Shown here: piece by piece, positions 7,018 to 18,429 of the stretch
How positions within the stretch are numbered: the stretch's first letter is position 1
Layout: each line of letters opens with the position of its first letter
Assembly (NCBI GenBank): GCA_041398905.1
Contig: JAWKTV010000021.1
Coordinates: forward strand, 1-64,000
Origin: JAWKTV01 sp041398905
GTDB taxonomy: Bacteria; Planctomycetota; Planctomycetia; Planctomycetales; Planctomycetaceae
Reading direction: 5' to 3'
Length of the DNA: 64,000 nt
Notes under the pieces: generated by a model
Told to the model about the DNA's origin: nothing
Seen by the model: the letters and a program-made list of their open reading frames with translations, nothing else
Databases searched by the model: none
Position numbers and translations under genes: made by a program

Positions 7018-9846
7018 TCAATCCTGAGCGAACGCGGCCGCCAGCAACCGATCCTGTTCGACTCGATGGCTGCGACCTGAGCCAGTCGCCGGACTGGCGG
7101 AGGCCGGACGGGTCACGCCGCGGAATGGGAATCGGTCGAGCAGGCGATGGCAGAACCGCAACTTCAGGAAGCCCCAGGCCCCCATGTTCTCCGGCTCGTC
7201 CTGAACCCAGACGGCCTCCGTGTTGTCGCCGTAGGGAGCGAGCGCCTGTTCAAGCGCTGCCTGCGGAAACGGATAGAACTGCTCCATCCTGACGATGGCG
7301 ATGTCCCGACGGCCCGTCTCCTCCCGCGTGCGAATGAGATCGTAGTAGACCCGCCCCGAACAGAGCAGCACACGTTTGATCGTCGCCGGGTCGGCTCCAC
7401 TGGTGTCGCCGATGACTTCCTGGAAGCTCCCCTGCACGAGATCATCCAGTGGCGACACGCAGGCGGGCAGGCGGAGCAGGCTCTTGGGCGTCATCACCAC
7501 GAGCGGCTTCTTCCACTTCCGCAGCACCTGCCGACGCAGCATGTGAAAATGCTGGGCCGGAGTGGAAGGTTGCGCGATCTGGATGTTGTCTTCCGCCGCG
7601 AGGTTCAAGAACCGTTCGAGGCGGGCGGACGAGTGTTCCGGCCCCTGCCCCTCGAAGCCGTGGGGCAGCAGCATCACCAGCCCGCTCAGGCGATCCCACT
7701 TGTCCTCGGCACTGGCGATGAACTGGTCGACAATGACCTGGGCGCAGTTCCAGAAGTCACCGAACTGAGCCTCCCAGATGGTGAGGCCCTCGGGAGCGTC
7801 AAGGCTATACCCATACTCGAAGCCGAGCACGCCGGCCTCCGAGAGCGGGCTGTTGTACAGATTCACCCGGCCCTTTTCGGGGGCGATGTTCTTGAGCGTG
7901 ACGAGCGGCTTGCCGGTCTCGTAGTTGTAGAGGACGGCGTGCCTTTGGCTGAACGTGCCCCGGCGGACATCCTGACCGGTCATGCGGAACGGTGTGCCTT
8001 CGGCGAGCACTGTTCCAAAGGCGGCGAGTTCGGCCATCCCCCAATCGAGGGGCTGCTTGCCGTCGGCCATCTCCAGACGGGACGCCAGCAGACGCTCCAC
8101 CTTGGGATGCGGGATGAAGCCATCGGGAATCTGACACAAAGCGCGGAGGACGTTCTGGAGCCGGGCCTTGTCGACACCGGTCTTCGGCGAATCGGCTTCG
8201 CTGACCGGACCGTTGATGTACCCACTCCAGACGCCGCCGAGATGATCGAAGCAGCGGACATAATCGTCTCGCCGTGCTTCAGTCAGTTCGCGCTCGAGAC
8301 TCTCTCGGCGGACTTCGTTGATGCGGTCGGCTTCTTCGCGGGTCAAGCCGCGGAGTTCCAGCAGCTTGTCGAGGTAACCTTCGAAGACGCTGGGACGCTC
8401 GCGAATCTTGCGGTACATCACGGGCTGCGTGAAGGCCGGTTCATCCCCTTCGTTGTGCCCGCGACGCCGGTAGCAGTACATGTTGATGACGACGTCGCGC
8501 TTGAACTTCTTGCGGAAGTCGAGCGAGAGCGTGATGACCTGCGCCACCGCCTCGGGGTCTTCGCCGTTGACGTGGAAGATCGGGCTTTGCAGCATCTTGG
8601 CGACATCGGACGCGTAGATGGTGCTGCGGCCTTCGTTCGGCGAAGTGGTGAAACCGATCTGGTTGTTGACGATGATGTGGATCGTCCCGCCCGTCCGGTA
8701 GCCATTGAGCTTGGAGAGGTTCAGCGTCTCCTGCACGATTCCTTCACCGGCGAACGCGGCGTCGCCGTGAATCAGGAAGCATACCCCTTTGTTGCGGTTG
8801 AAGTCCTTGAAGCGGTCCTGCTTGGCCCGCACGCGACCTTGCGAGACGGTGTTGACGAACTCAAGGTGACTGGGGTTGAAACACAGTGAGAGGTGAACGC
8901 TGTTTCCCTTCGTGGTCTCCCAGTCGCGGCTGTAACCGAGGTGATATTTGACGTCGCCGCGGCCCAGGTGCAGGTGTGGATCATTGTCATCGAATTCTCG
9001 GAAAATTTCGCGGGGGCTCTTACCCATGATATTGGCGAGCACGTTCAGCCGGCCGCGGTGCGCCATGCCGATGACGATCTCGCGGACCCCCTCGTTGCCG
9101 CACTTCTCGATCGCCATGTCCAGCAGCGGAATGAGCGACTCGGCCCCTTCGAGTGAGAAGCTCTTGGCGCCGACAAACTTGCGGGCGATGAACTCTTCGA
9201 AGTGCACCGCGTCGGCGAGCCGCTGGAGGATGCGGATCTGCTCGTCGCGAGACAGCTTGATGCGGTTCCCGGTCGTTTCCATCCGCATCTGCAGCCAACT
9301 GCGATCGGTGAGACTGTCGATGTGCATGAACTGCACCCCGATGCCCCGGCAGTAGGTTTGCTTCATCCAGTTGATGATGCCGCGGAGGGTGCGGATTTCC
9401 GGACCGCCGACGAAGTCGGTCGACATGTCGCGGTCGAGGTCGGCCTCCGAGAAGCCGTAGTACTCGGGCAACAGTTCGGGCGGGCTGGGCTTTTCGACCC
9501 CGAGCGGGTCGACCTGAGCCATGATGTGACCGCGAACGCGGAAGTTGCGGATCAGTTGGTCGAGCTTCTCCTGCTGGGAAGCGACCGCCATCAAGCGGTC
9601 CGCAGCGGATCCGTTCGACGCGGGCGGCGCACCCCCCCCCGGAGGATTAAAGACGCTGTGCCGCGGAAACGGTCCCACGTCGACATCAATCGGTTCGACC
9701 GGATGGCCGTTGCCGTTCGTCAGTCCGCGAAAGTACGCGGCCCACTCAGCCGGCACACTGCCGTCACCCGCGAGAAAACGGTGATACAGATCCTCGAGAT
9801 AACTGAGGCTGCCGCTGCTGATCCGTGTCGCTAGTTCAGGGTTCAT
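7018..9846 (-). CDS. sucA: 2-oxoglutarate dehydrogenase E1 component
   Basis: A 942-residue thiamine-diphosphate E1 that decarboxylates 2-oxoglutarate and succinylates the E2 lipoyl group. The N-terminal E2-binding motif SLSYLEDLYHRFLAGD is present. The active-site region GMAHRGRLNVLANIMGK, the ThDP-binding GDAAFAGEG...NNQIGFTTSP and the transketolase-like pyrimidine domain (TFSQRHAVLYNYETG) are all in order. The C-terminal LPHGFEGQGPEHSSARLERF is typical. Length is usual for the family and the frame is uninterrupted. It is transcribed just before sucB, probably as one unit. Confidence 0.97.
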   Translation of the reverse strand: MNPELATRISSGSLSYLEDLYHRFLAGDGSVPAEWAAYFRGLTNGNGHPVEPIDVDVGPFPRHSVFNPPGGGAPPASNGSAADRLMAVASQQEKLDQLIRNFRVRGHIMAQVDPLGVEKPSPPELLPEYYGFSEADLDRDMSTDFVGGPEIRTLRGIINWMKQTYCRGIGVQFMHIDSLTDRSWLQMRMETTGNRIKLSRDEQIRILQRLADAVHFEEFIARKFVGAKSFSLEGAESLIPLLDMAIEKCGNEGVREIVIGMAHRGRLNVLANIMGKSPREIFREFDDNDPHLHLGRGDVKYHLGYSRDWETTKGNSVHLSLCFNPSHLEFVNTVSQGRVRAKQDRFKDFNRNKGVCFLIHGDAAFAGEGIVQETLNLSKLNGYRTGGTIHIIVNNQIGFTTSPNEGRSTIYASDVAKMLQSPIFHVNGEDPEAVAQVITLSLDFRKKFKRDVVINMYCYRRRGHNEGDEPAFTQPVMYRKIRERPSVFEGYLDKLLELRGLTREEADRINEVRRESLERELTEARRDDYVRCFDHLGGVWSGYINGPVSEADSPKTGVDKARLQNVLRALCQIPDGFIPHPKVERLLASRLEMADGKQPLDWGMAELAAFGTVLAEGTPFRMTGQDVRRGTFSQRHAVLYNYETGKPLVTLKNIAPEKGRVNLYNSPLSEAGVLGFEYGYSLDAPEGLTIWEAQFGDFWNCAQVIVDQFIASAEDKWDRLSGLVMLLPHGFEGQGPEHSSARLERFLNLAAEDNIQIAQPSTPAQHFHMLRRQVLRKWKKPLVVMTPKSLLRLPACVSPLDDLVQGSFQEVIGDTSGADPATIKRVLLCSGRVYYDLIRTREETGRRDIAIVRMEQFYPFPQAALEQALAPYGDNTEAVWVQDEPENMGAWGFLKLRFCHRLLDRFPFRGVTRPASASPATGSGRSHRVEQDRLLAAAFAQD

Positions 9847-10192
9847 GGAATCTCAGACACACCGGCCCGCTTCAAGTTCGACCGCCGCTTACCACCCCGA
9901 AGCCCCTTGAGCGAGAGGGACTCCGGACGAATCAACAGACAACAATGCTGTTCTCGGATCATATCCATCGAACCGTTTTCGAGAACAGACGAACCACCCA
10001 CGTTCTGGAAAATCTCTGGTTTGGACATCGCTCCGTCGACCGGCGGCCCGCACGACGGACGCCCCGGTTGAGAACGTCCGGCGGCGGCACTATTCTGGCT
10101 TTCACGCGGACGATCGGCGGCTGAAGGGGCTGTCCGACGCTCGATTCGCACTGACGCCACTGCACCAAGCCAACCTCCCGGGAGCAAACTTC
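9847..10192. other. Divergent intergenic region, sucA / oxidoreductase
   Basis: A 346-base gap between two divergently transcribed genes. It should hold both promoters. I see no convincing coding frame, no RNA gene and no strong -35/-10 pair. Confidence 0.4.
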
Positions 10193-11392
10193 ATGGAAAC
10201 GACCAACGGCAAATTAAACCGCAAGCTGCGGATGGGACTGGTCGGCGGCGGTCAGGGGGCGTTTATCGGGCGGGTCCATGCGACCGCCGCCATCCTCGAC
10301 AACCGGGCGGAACTCGTCGCGGGCGCACTCTCCTCGAACCCCGAAAAGGCCAAAGCGTCCGCCCCTTCCTACGATATCAAGCCGAGCCGCGCCTACGGCT
10401 CGTACATGGAGATGCTGGAACAGGAGGCGAAAAAGCCCGAAGGCGACCGCATCGACTTCGTCAGTATCGCGACCCCCAACCACACCCACTTCGAGATCGC
10501 CAAGGCGGCCGTTGAGCATGGCTTTAACGTCATGTGCGACAAGCCGATGACCTTCGACCTCGCCCAGGCCGAGGAACTGCTGAAGCTCGTTGAGCAGAGC
10601 AACGTCGTCTTCGCGGTGACGCACAACTACACCGGCAACCCGCTGATCCGACAGGTTCGCGAGATGATTCAGGCGGGCGAACTGGGGGAGATCAACGCGA
10701 TCCGCTCCAGCTACATCCAGGGCTGGCTGCGGTCCAAGCTGGAAGACGAAGGCCAAAAGCAGTCCGCATGGCGGACCGACCCCTCCAAGAGTGGTGCCGC
10801 TGGTGCCTATGGGGACATCGGCACGCACGCTTACAACCTCGCCCGCTACACCACCGGCCTGCTGCCGGATCAGGTCTCGGCTCACCTGAGCATCTTTGTG
10901 CCGGGCCGTAAACTGGACGACTACGGCGTCGCCAGCGTGAAGTTCGAGAACGGAGCGTTTGCGACAATCACCGCCAGTCAGATTTCGCACGGTCGCGAGA
11001 ACGACCTGTCGATCGAGATCGACGGGACCAAGGGGGCGATCCAGTGGCGGCAGGAGAACCCGAACTACATGACGTTCCGTCAGAACGGCAAGCCGCACCA
11101 GATCTACTTCCGGGCTCCCGGTGCACCGTTCGCGACCGAGCTGCACTCGGCCTCGTGCCGCATTCCCCCCGGACACCCGGAGGGCTACCTCGAAGCGTTC
11201 GGCAATGTCTATCGCTTTGCGTATGACGCAATGGCGGCGCGCGCGGTCGGCGACAACTTCGAGCGCCGCGACACAATCTTCCCGAACATCTACGATGGCG
11301 TCGACGGCATGAACTTCATCGAGAAGTGTGTCGAGTCGAGCAAGCAAGGGGGGGCCTGGCTCGACCTCGGCCACCCGGCCTGCCGCCGCTGA
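10193..11392 (+). CDS. Gfo/Idh/MocA family oxidoreductase
   Basis: A 399-residue NAD(P)-dependent sugar or inositol dehydrogenase-like enzyme. The N-terminal Rossmann motif is GLVGGGQGAFIGRVH (about residues 15-30). The family motif follows as VSIATPNHTHFEIAKAA and CDKPMTFDLAQAEELL, giving the catalytic-type D-K-P (family consensus EKP). A C-terminal substrate domain contains GDIGTHAYNLARY. There is no signal peptide. A GGGAGC ribosome site precedes the ATG. It is divergent from sucA and closed by a strong terminator at 11418. The substrate cannot be told from sequence. Planctomycetes carry many paralogues. Confidence 0.92.
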   Translation: METTNGKLNRKLRMGLVGGGQGAFIGRVHATAAILDNRAELVAGALSSNPEKAKASAPSYDIKPSRAYGSYMEMLEQEAKKPEGDRIDFVSIATPNHTHFEIAKAAVEHGFNVMCDKPMTFDLAQAEELLKLVEQSNVVFAVTHNYTGNPLIRQVREMIQAGELGEINAIRSSYIQGWLRSKLEDEGQKQSAWRTDPSKSGAAGAYGDIGTHAYNLARYTTGLLPDQVSAHLSIFVPGRKLDDYGVASVKFENGAFATITASQISHGRENDLSIEIDGTKGAIQWRQENPNYMTFRQNGKPHQIYFRAPGAPFATELHSASCRIPPGHPEGYLEAFGNVYRFAYDAMAARAVGDNFERRDTIFPNIYDGVDGMNFIEKCVESSKQGGAWLDLGHPACRR

Positions 11393-11417
11393 CGATCTGG
11401 TCAATTCGACTCATCCA

Positions 11418-11449
11418 CGGACCGGCGGCCCCAGGCCGCCGGTCCGTTT
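11418..11449 (+). terminator. Rho-independent terminator
   Basis: A perfect 13-bp GC-rich stem (CGGACCGGCGGCC with GGCCGCCGGTCCG) with a CCA loop, followed by TTTG. It sits 25 bases after the oxidoreductase stop, between it and the convergent uppS. Confidence 0.75.
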
Positions 11450-11577
11450 GCATTCAGAGTGCATTGATGTCGGCGCGACTCAGGCGAATCGGCGCTTGCT
11501 CGCTGGACCGGATCGTCCGAAGCCTGCCGGGCGGCGGCTTCGCCGTGTGGTACCATCGCATCGCCGCCGCCGCGCCG

Positions 11578-12357
11578 CTACTTGCTGTCGAGACCGCCGA
11601 ATCGACGTTCCCTGCCAGCGAATGACCGCAGGGCGGAGTGCAGGTCCGGTTGCCGAAAGTCCGGCCAGAAGGTGTCCGTGACGTAGAGTTCCGCATAGCT
11701 GATCTGCCACAGCAGGAAGTTGCTGATCCGCATCTCGCCGGCCGTGCGGATGACGAGGTCCGGATCGATCATGCCGGCCGTATACAGCCGGCTGCTGATC
11801 GTTTCCTCGCTAATGTCCTGCGGATCGAGCGTGCCGGCGCTGACGTCGGTGGCGATCGACTTCACCGCGTCGACAATCTCCAGTCGCGAGCCGTAGTTCA
11901 AAGCCAGGCAGAGCTGCATTCCCTCGTTGGCCGCGCTCACGTCGATCGTTTCACGAACCTCGGCGAGAACCTTGGGCGGCAGCTTCTCGTTGCGGCCGAT
12001 GGTGCAGAACCGAATGTCCTGCCGCATGATCTCTTCCCGCTCAGCGACGACGAACGACCGCAACAGACTCATCAACAGGTCGACCTCGAGACGCGGCCGT
12101 TTCCAGTTTTCACTGGAGAGACAATACAGCGTGAGTTGCTGGATCTCGAGCCGCGCGCACTCCTCGACGATCGCCCGCACACTGTGTACTCCCTGGCGAT
12201 GGCCTTCCACGCGCGGGCGTCCCTGCCGCTTCGCCCACCGGCCGTTGCCATCCATGATAATGGCGATATGTCGCGGAAGCCGATCGGGATCGAGCCCACG
12301 GGCCGCGGTCTCTTCGCGAGTATAAGGGGGATCGGCGGTACGCGGATGAGCGGACAT
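11578..12357 (-). CDS. uppS: Undecaprenyl (polyprenyl) diphosphate synthase
   Basis: A 259-residue cis-prenyltransferase that extends farnesyl diphosphate with isopentenyl units to make the lipid carrier for cell-wall synthesis. The start MSAHPRTADPPYTREE (ATG at 12357) gives normal family length; the longer upstream frame reads as spacer. Signatures are HIAIIMDGNGRWAKRQG with the catalytic Asp, the LYCLSSENWKRP region, and RTAGEMRISNFLLWQISYAE. The last normally has RT[SG]GE and here has RTAGE. Convergent with the oxidoreductase. The usual partner cdsA is not in the window. Confidence 0.96.
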   Translation of the reverse strand: MSAHPRTADPPYTREETAARGLDPDRLPRHIAIIMDGNGRWAKRQGRPRVEGHRQGVHSVRAIVEECARLEIQQLTLYCLSSENWKRPRLEVDLLMSLLRSFVVAEREEIMRQDIRFCTIGRNEKLPPKVLAEVRETIDVSAANEGMQLCLALNYGSRLEIVDAVKSIATDVSAGTLDPQDISEETISSRLYTAGMIDPDLVIRTAGEMRISNFLLWQISYAELYVTDTFWPDFRQPDLHSALRSFAGRERRFGGLDSK

Positions 12358-12593
12358 GCAGGAGTGGGCAAGACAATGGTCGCGGAAATGTGCAGACCAG
12401 GCGTTCGGCTGACGTGGCGCAGGGTAAGCTGCTACTGTTCGCTGAGTTCGCGGCATTGTGTACGAGTCGCCGGATGCGGGCAATGCCAGGCCAGATCGCC
12501 CGCGGCCGACTCACCACTCGACAGGCGTTTGACAGCGTCAACCGCCGTCAAATGGAGACCGCGTGCATCATCACCCGCATTGGAGTCGTTTGA

Positions 12594-13571
12594 ATGGTCC
12601 CCGCGTCCCACCAGCCCAGCCTGCTTGATCGTCGTCGCCTGCTGACCGGACTTGCCGGTTGCGTTGCCCTCGCCTTGCCGGGAGGCCGCGCGGAGGCCGA
12701 TGATCCTCAACCCGCCACCACGCAAGAAATGCCACCGCACCGCCCCAACCGCATCGCCGTTTCAACGTACTCGTACTGGCGATATCGCGCCGACACAAAA
12801 CTGGGTATCGAGGAGTGCATCGACCTCGCCGCCGCACAGGGGTTCGACGGCGTCGAGATTCTGCATGTGCAGATGACGGACGAATCGAACGCGGCCCTGC
12901 AGCGAATCAAGCAGCGGGCGTTCGTCAACGGCCTCGATCTGTGTGGGTTCTCGACGCACCAGGGATTTGTGTCACCCGACGCCGACGAGCGACAGAAGAA
13001 CATCGACCATACGCTGCACTGCATCGAACTCGCCTACGCGCTCGGCATCCCGACGATGCGGGTCAATACTGGCCGCTGGGGAACTTCGAAGGACTTCAAT
13101 GAGCTGATGGCCAATAAAGGGATCGAGCCGAATCTCGCCGGCTACACGGACGATCAGGGATTCGACTGGGTCATTGACTCATTCGGCAAACTCGTTGACA
13201 AAGCGGCCGAGTGCGGCGTGACGCTGGGGCTGGAGAACCACTGGGGACTGGGCCGCACGGCCGCGGGCGTGCTGCGCGTGGTGGACGCGATCAACTCCCC
13301 CTGGTTGAAGGTGACGCTCGACACGGGCAACTTTCTGGAAGATCAGTATCCGCAGTACGAAGCACTCGCTCCGCAGGCGGTGTTCGTGCAGGCCAAAACC
13401 TACTTTGGCGGCGGCACCTGGTACACCCTCGACATTGACTACGACCGCGTTGCGACGATCCTCAGGAACGTCGGATACCAGGGCTACATCTCGCTGGAGT
13501 TTGAAGGGCAGGAGGCCCACGAGACGGCAATCCCCAAAAGTCTTGATCTTCTCCGGACCGCCTTCCGTTGA
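12594..13571 (+). CDS. Exported sugar phosphate isomerase/epimerase-like TIM-barrel protein
   Basis: A 325-residue xylose-isomerase-like TIM-barrel (AP_endonuc_2 family). It has a Tat-type signal: DRRRLLTGLAG and a hydrophobic stretch ending near GGRAEAD, so export is likely. The barrel begins at NRIAVSTYSYWRYRAD. Strand ends carry likely metal or substrate ligands: GFDGVEILHVQ, MRVNTGRWG, LGLENHWGLG, KVTLDTGNF and YISLEFEGQEA. Planctomycetes have many such secreted proteins with untested sugar substrates. It is divergent from uppS. The frame is intact. Confidence 0.88.
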   Translation: MVPASHQPSLLDRRRLLTGLAGCVALALPGGRAEADDPQPATTQEMPPHRPNRIAVSTYSYWRYRADTKLGIEECIDLAAAQGFDGVEILHVQMTDESNAALQRIKQRAFVNGLDLCGFSTHQGFVSPDADERQKNIDHTLHCIELAYALGIPTMRVNTGRWGTSKDFNELMANKGIEPNLAGYTDDQGFDWVIDSFGKLVDKAAECGVTLGLENHWGLGRTAAGVLRVVDAINSPWLKVTLDTGNFLEDQYPQYEALAPQAVFVQAKTYFGGGTWYTLDIDYDRVATILRNVGYQGYISLEFEGQEAHETAIPKSLDLLRTAFR

Positions 13572-13681
13572 AAGAGGAACGGGGTGTGTCGGCTGTCGCG
13601 CGGCAGCGACGCTGTTGGCGAAGCGGTTTCACCATCGAGCATCCCGCCGACGTTGCATGTCGACCCGACAGGCGAACTGTC

Positions 13682-14671
13682 ATGACGGACCAGCACGACG
13701 TATCGCCGGAGCTAACGCGGGATCCCGTGTTGCCCGTAATCGGTCGGTCGGCTGACAATTCGACGCCGGAATCGGCCCAGACCGAACTTGACCGCCGCCT
13801 GACGCCGGTGATGTTCGTGCTGGCTTCGACCTGGTTGGCCCTGCTGGGAGCGGCGATTCACCTGCTGGCGGACGATGCGAAACGTTTTGACCAGGCGGCC
13901 TTGGACTGTCTGCTGGCCGTATTCATTCTGACGCCGCTGTTCGCATTGGAGGGGTTGCTGCACCGCTATGCCAAGGCTGGCCAGTTGCGACAGCATGTCT
14001 GGTTCACACTGTTCCCACCGCTGCGGCTGGGAGGGCGTGATCATGTCGATGGGGGGACGATCTGGATCCCGCTGCTCGGCTGGCGAAGGGCGACGGATCG
14101 ATTCGAGGCGGAACTCGAACGGTCACTGAGCGTCCCGATGATCGTCGTCGCGCTGCTGGTGCTGCCCGTCATCGGCGTCGAGTACCTCGCGGCTGAGCGA
14201 GTGTCGAGCGACTGGCGCGTCGGCCTCGTGACGCAACTCGCCGGGGCCGCGATCTGGTTCGCGTTCGCGGTCGAGTTCATTGTCATGTCGTCGATCGTCT
14301 CGAACCGCCTCCGCTACATCAAGACGCACTGGCTCGACCTGGCGATCATCCTGCTGCCGGCCATTGCGTTCTTTCGCGTGCTGCGCTTCGGTCGACTGGG
14401 GCGACTGCTGCGGCTCAATCAGGTGTCGCGTGTCACACGAACGGCCAAGGCCTTTCGGCTCAGAGGACTGTTCCTGCGTGTGTGGCGGGCGATACTCATC
14501 CTGGAGGTGATCGATCGCGTCATCCATCGAGACATCGACAAACGCCTTGCGCAGTTGCGAGAACGCCTGCGCGAGCAGGAGCTTGCCTGCGACGAACTGC
14601 GGATGCGGATCGCCGAGTTGGAAGCGAAGCGGGAACGAGTCGCCGAGTCGGGGGAGGCGACGAAACCGTAG
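13682..14671 (+). CDS. Voltage-sensor-domain membrane protein without pore, coiled-coil tail
   Basis: A 329-residue protein from the ATG at 13682; the frame opens earlier but that part is not protein-like. Two hydrophobic segments lie at about 41-62 and 73-93. Next comes a four-helix voltage-sensor pattern: S1 about 149-170 (with E167), S2 about 186-206 (E198), S3 about 217-230 (D219), and S4 with Arg at 232, 235, 238, 241, 244, 250 and 253. No P-loop, selectivity filter or S5-S6 pair follows. Instead there is a coiled coil (about 285-325, RLAQLRERLREQELACDELR). This is the architecture of proton channels (Hv1) and voltage-sensing phosphatases. The function here is inferred, not known. Confidence 0.75.
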   Translation: MTDQHDVSPELTRDPVLPVIGRSADNSTPESAQTELDRRLTPVMFVLASTWLALLGAAIHLLADDAKRFDQAALDCLLAVFILTPLFALEGLLHRYAKAGQLRQHVWFTLFPPLRLGGRDHVDGGTIWIPLLGWRRATDRFEAELERSLSVPMIVVALLVLPVIGVEYLAAERVSSDWRVGLVTQLAGAAIWFAFAVEFIVMSSIVSNRLRYIKTHWLDLAIILLPAIAFFRVLRFGRLGRLLRLNQVSRVTRTAKAFRLRGLFLRVWRAILILEVIDRVIHRDIDKRLAQLRERLREQELACDELRMRIAELEAKRERVAESGEATKP

Positions 14672-14714
14672 GCGAGATTGCCTGCCCCCGAATGCAGCCG
14701 GGCTGCGGGGCCCG

Positions 14715-15862
14715 TCACGCGGCGGCTGGCTCGTATTGCTCGGACGGATGCGGGTAGCCGTAGTGATCGAAGATCACCTTCAGCCGATCATAGACCTCGT
14801 TCATCAGCTCCGGCTTGTACTGGAAGGTGTTCTTCTTGTACTCCTTGAGCCCCGGAACCTGCGGTTCAAGAATCGTCTTGAGACGATCCCAATTGGGGAG
14901 GTTGAGCGCCTGGTAGGTCTGCTCGATGCCGCCGAGCGGATCGGCTTCCAGTTCCTCGAACTTCATCTCGTACAGCCGGCCCGGCGGGATCAGCTTCTTG
15001 TCTTCCTCGTAAGTCTGGAACAGGAACTCCTGCAGCCAGAGGATGTTGTCCGACTGCTCGCGGAGGTGCGGCTTACCCATGCAGTTCTCACGGAACATCG
15101 TCTTCCGCATGTGCAGAGTGGAGTTGAACACGTCAAACGGGTTCCGCTGGATGTACGCGAACTTCGCATCAGGGAACATCTCCAGCAGCACCGGATTCGC
15201 AGTGTGTTGGCGGGCGACTTCAGCACCAGATTCTTTCCGGAGCCGCAGCACCACCTTCCGCATCAGGTTCGTGTAAGCCGCCTTCCAGTTTTCCAGCTCC
15301 CGCGCGGAAAGCAGCTTCAAATCCCAGAACGGGCGACAGAGTTCAAGCGATCCGGCGCGCCACCAGCATATAGGGCGACAGGCAGGTGAGGATTGCCAGC
15401 GCGATGTCCTCTTCCTGCGGCATATGCCAGCCAGCCGGCACGTTGTCCATCGGCCGCTTGCTCGGCACCATCCATGAGGTCGCGGCCCCAATCACCTTTT
15501 CCGTCAGCAGGAAGTGATTCGGGAAGATCACCTGATACATGTTCGGACAGGTGTAGTCCGGGTCTTGTGCGAGCAGATTGTGCAGCAGCGTGGTGCCGCC
15601 GCCAGTGACCAATCACGAACAGCGGATCCCTGGGCAGCTCGACGCGATTGACCCTGCCACCGTACACCAGCTTTTCGGCCAGCCCCATGAGGGAGTTGTA
15701 CACGCCGAATCCAGGCAGAGTGAGCAGCGTGAGCGACTTGGTCCAGTGCAGGAGCGGCGGGTATTGCGCCAGCTTGAACATCTGAGGCACGGTCATGCCG
15801 TGCCACAGCGTCATCGGACCCTGACTGGAGCCTTGCGACTTTTTCGGCTTCGGTTTGTCCAT
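14715..15862 (-). CDS. Sulfotransferase family protein (frameshifted)
   Basis: A PAPS-dependent sulfotransferase of the Sulfotransfer_3 type, about 380 residues, starting MDKPKPKKSQGSSQGP at 15862. The 5'-phosphosulfate loop DPLFVIGHWR and GGTTLLHNLLAQDPDYTC is split by a frameshift near 15604. A second shift occurs near 15345. The 3'-phosphate-binding region is visible as FAYIQRNPFDVFNSTLHMRK. The C-terminal YEMKFEELEADPLGGIEQTY and KVIFDHYGYPHP are typical. Conserved sequence continues across both breaks, so assembly error is likely. It is convergent with the voltage-sensor gene, 43 bases apart. The substrate is unknown. Confidence 0.85.
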
Positions 15863-16190
15863 CGATCCTTCTTCCACAGTTTTTCCACGAAGAGTCGCGG
15901 GCGGCACGCTGACCACTGATCATGATGACGCTGGCGAACTCGGCGAGCAGCGGAAACAGGCGAGGCCATGCCTGTTGGGGATTATCGACATCAGCCGTCG
16001 CCCGGCTCCATCACAAGCGGAGCCACCCGGCTGATCAGGCGACGCCTCAAGCTGCCCGCTTCGTCCAGTGCCCCTGTGTTGCCAAGATACCCCGTCCGCC
16101 GACCAGTTTGTAGCAAGCCAACCCGATGGCGGGTGCTTGTCCCCCTTGCGAGAATTGCGGTCCCTCAGAATTGCAGTTCCCGCAAGCGCC
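15863..16190. other. Intergenic, no gene seen
   Basis: Between the sulfotransferase start and the dnaK terminator. It should hold the sulfotransferase promoter. No open frame here looks protein-like, and no RNA gene is recognised. Confidence 0.4.
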
Positions 16191-16223
16191 GAGGACCGCC
16201 GGCTCCTTGAGCCGGCGGTCCTC
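16191..16223 (-). terminator. Terminator of dnaK
   Basis: A perfect 14-bp stem GAGGACCGCCGGCT / AGCCGGCGGTCCTC with a 5-base loop, 33 bases beyond the dnaK stop. No long T-run follows. Confidence 0.65.
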
Positions 16224-16255
16224 GCTCAACTTCTGACGATCTGCGGTCGATGGGC

Positions 16256-18161
<1,906 letters not shown>

Positions 18162-18429
18162 GTTGCAGGATCCTTTCAAGAGCCGGCCGCGTGGGTCGGG
18201 TGACAAACAAGTTGCGTTCCCAACCCTCAAAGCAAGCCGTGTGCCAACGTTAGCGATGTTGCGATCGTAGGCGTAACGTATATCTCACAAGACACTTAAA
18301 CTCCCCCACTGCGGCCGAACAAGTGCAATGGCTGCCGGTATGGCACCCGCCTTGTCCTGGACCCGAATGGCGAGTGGTGTCAATGTGGCAGCCTTGTGAT
18401 GTTGGTCGCGAACTTCTCTCTGCGACAAG

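Noticed and set aside
7147..8889. Long open frame (580 codons) on the plus strand inside sucA
   Set aside because: It is antisense to a fully conserved gene; long antisense frames are common in high-GC coding DNA.
18162..18429. CIRCE (HrcA) operator upstream of dnaK
   Set aside because: The TTAGCACTC-N9-GAGTGCTAA pattern is not present, and no good heat-shock sigma promoter is visible.
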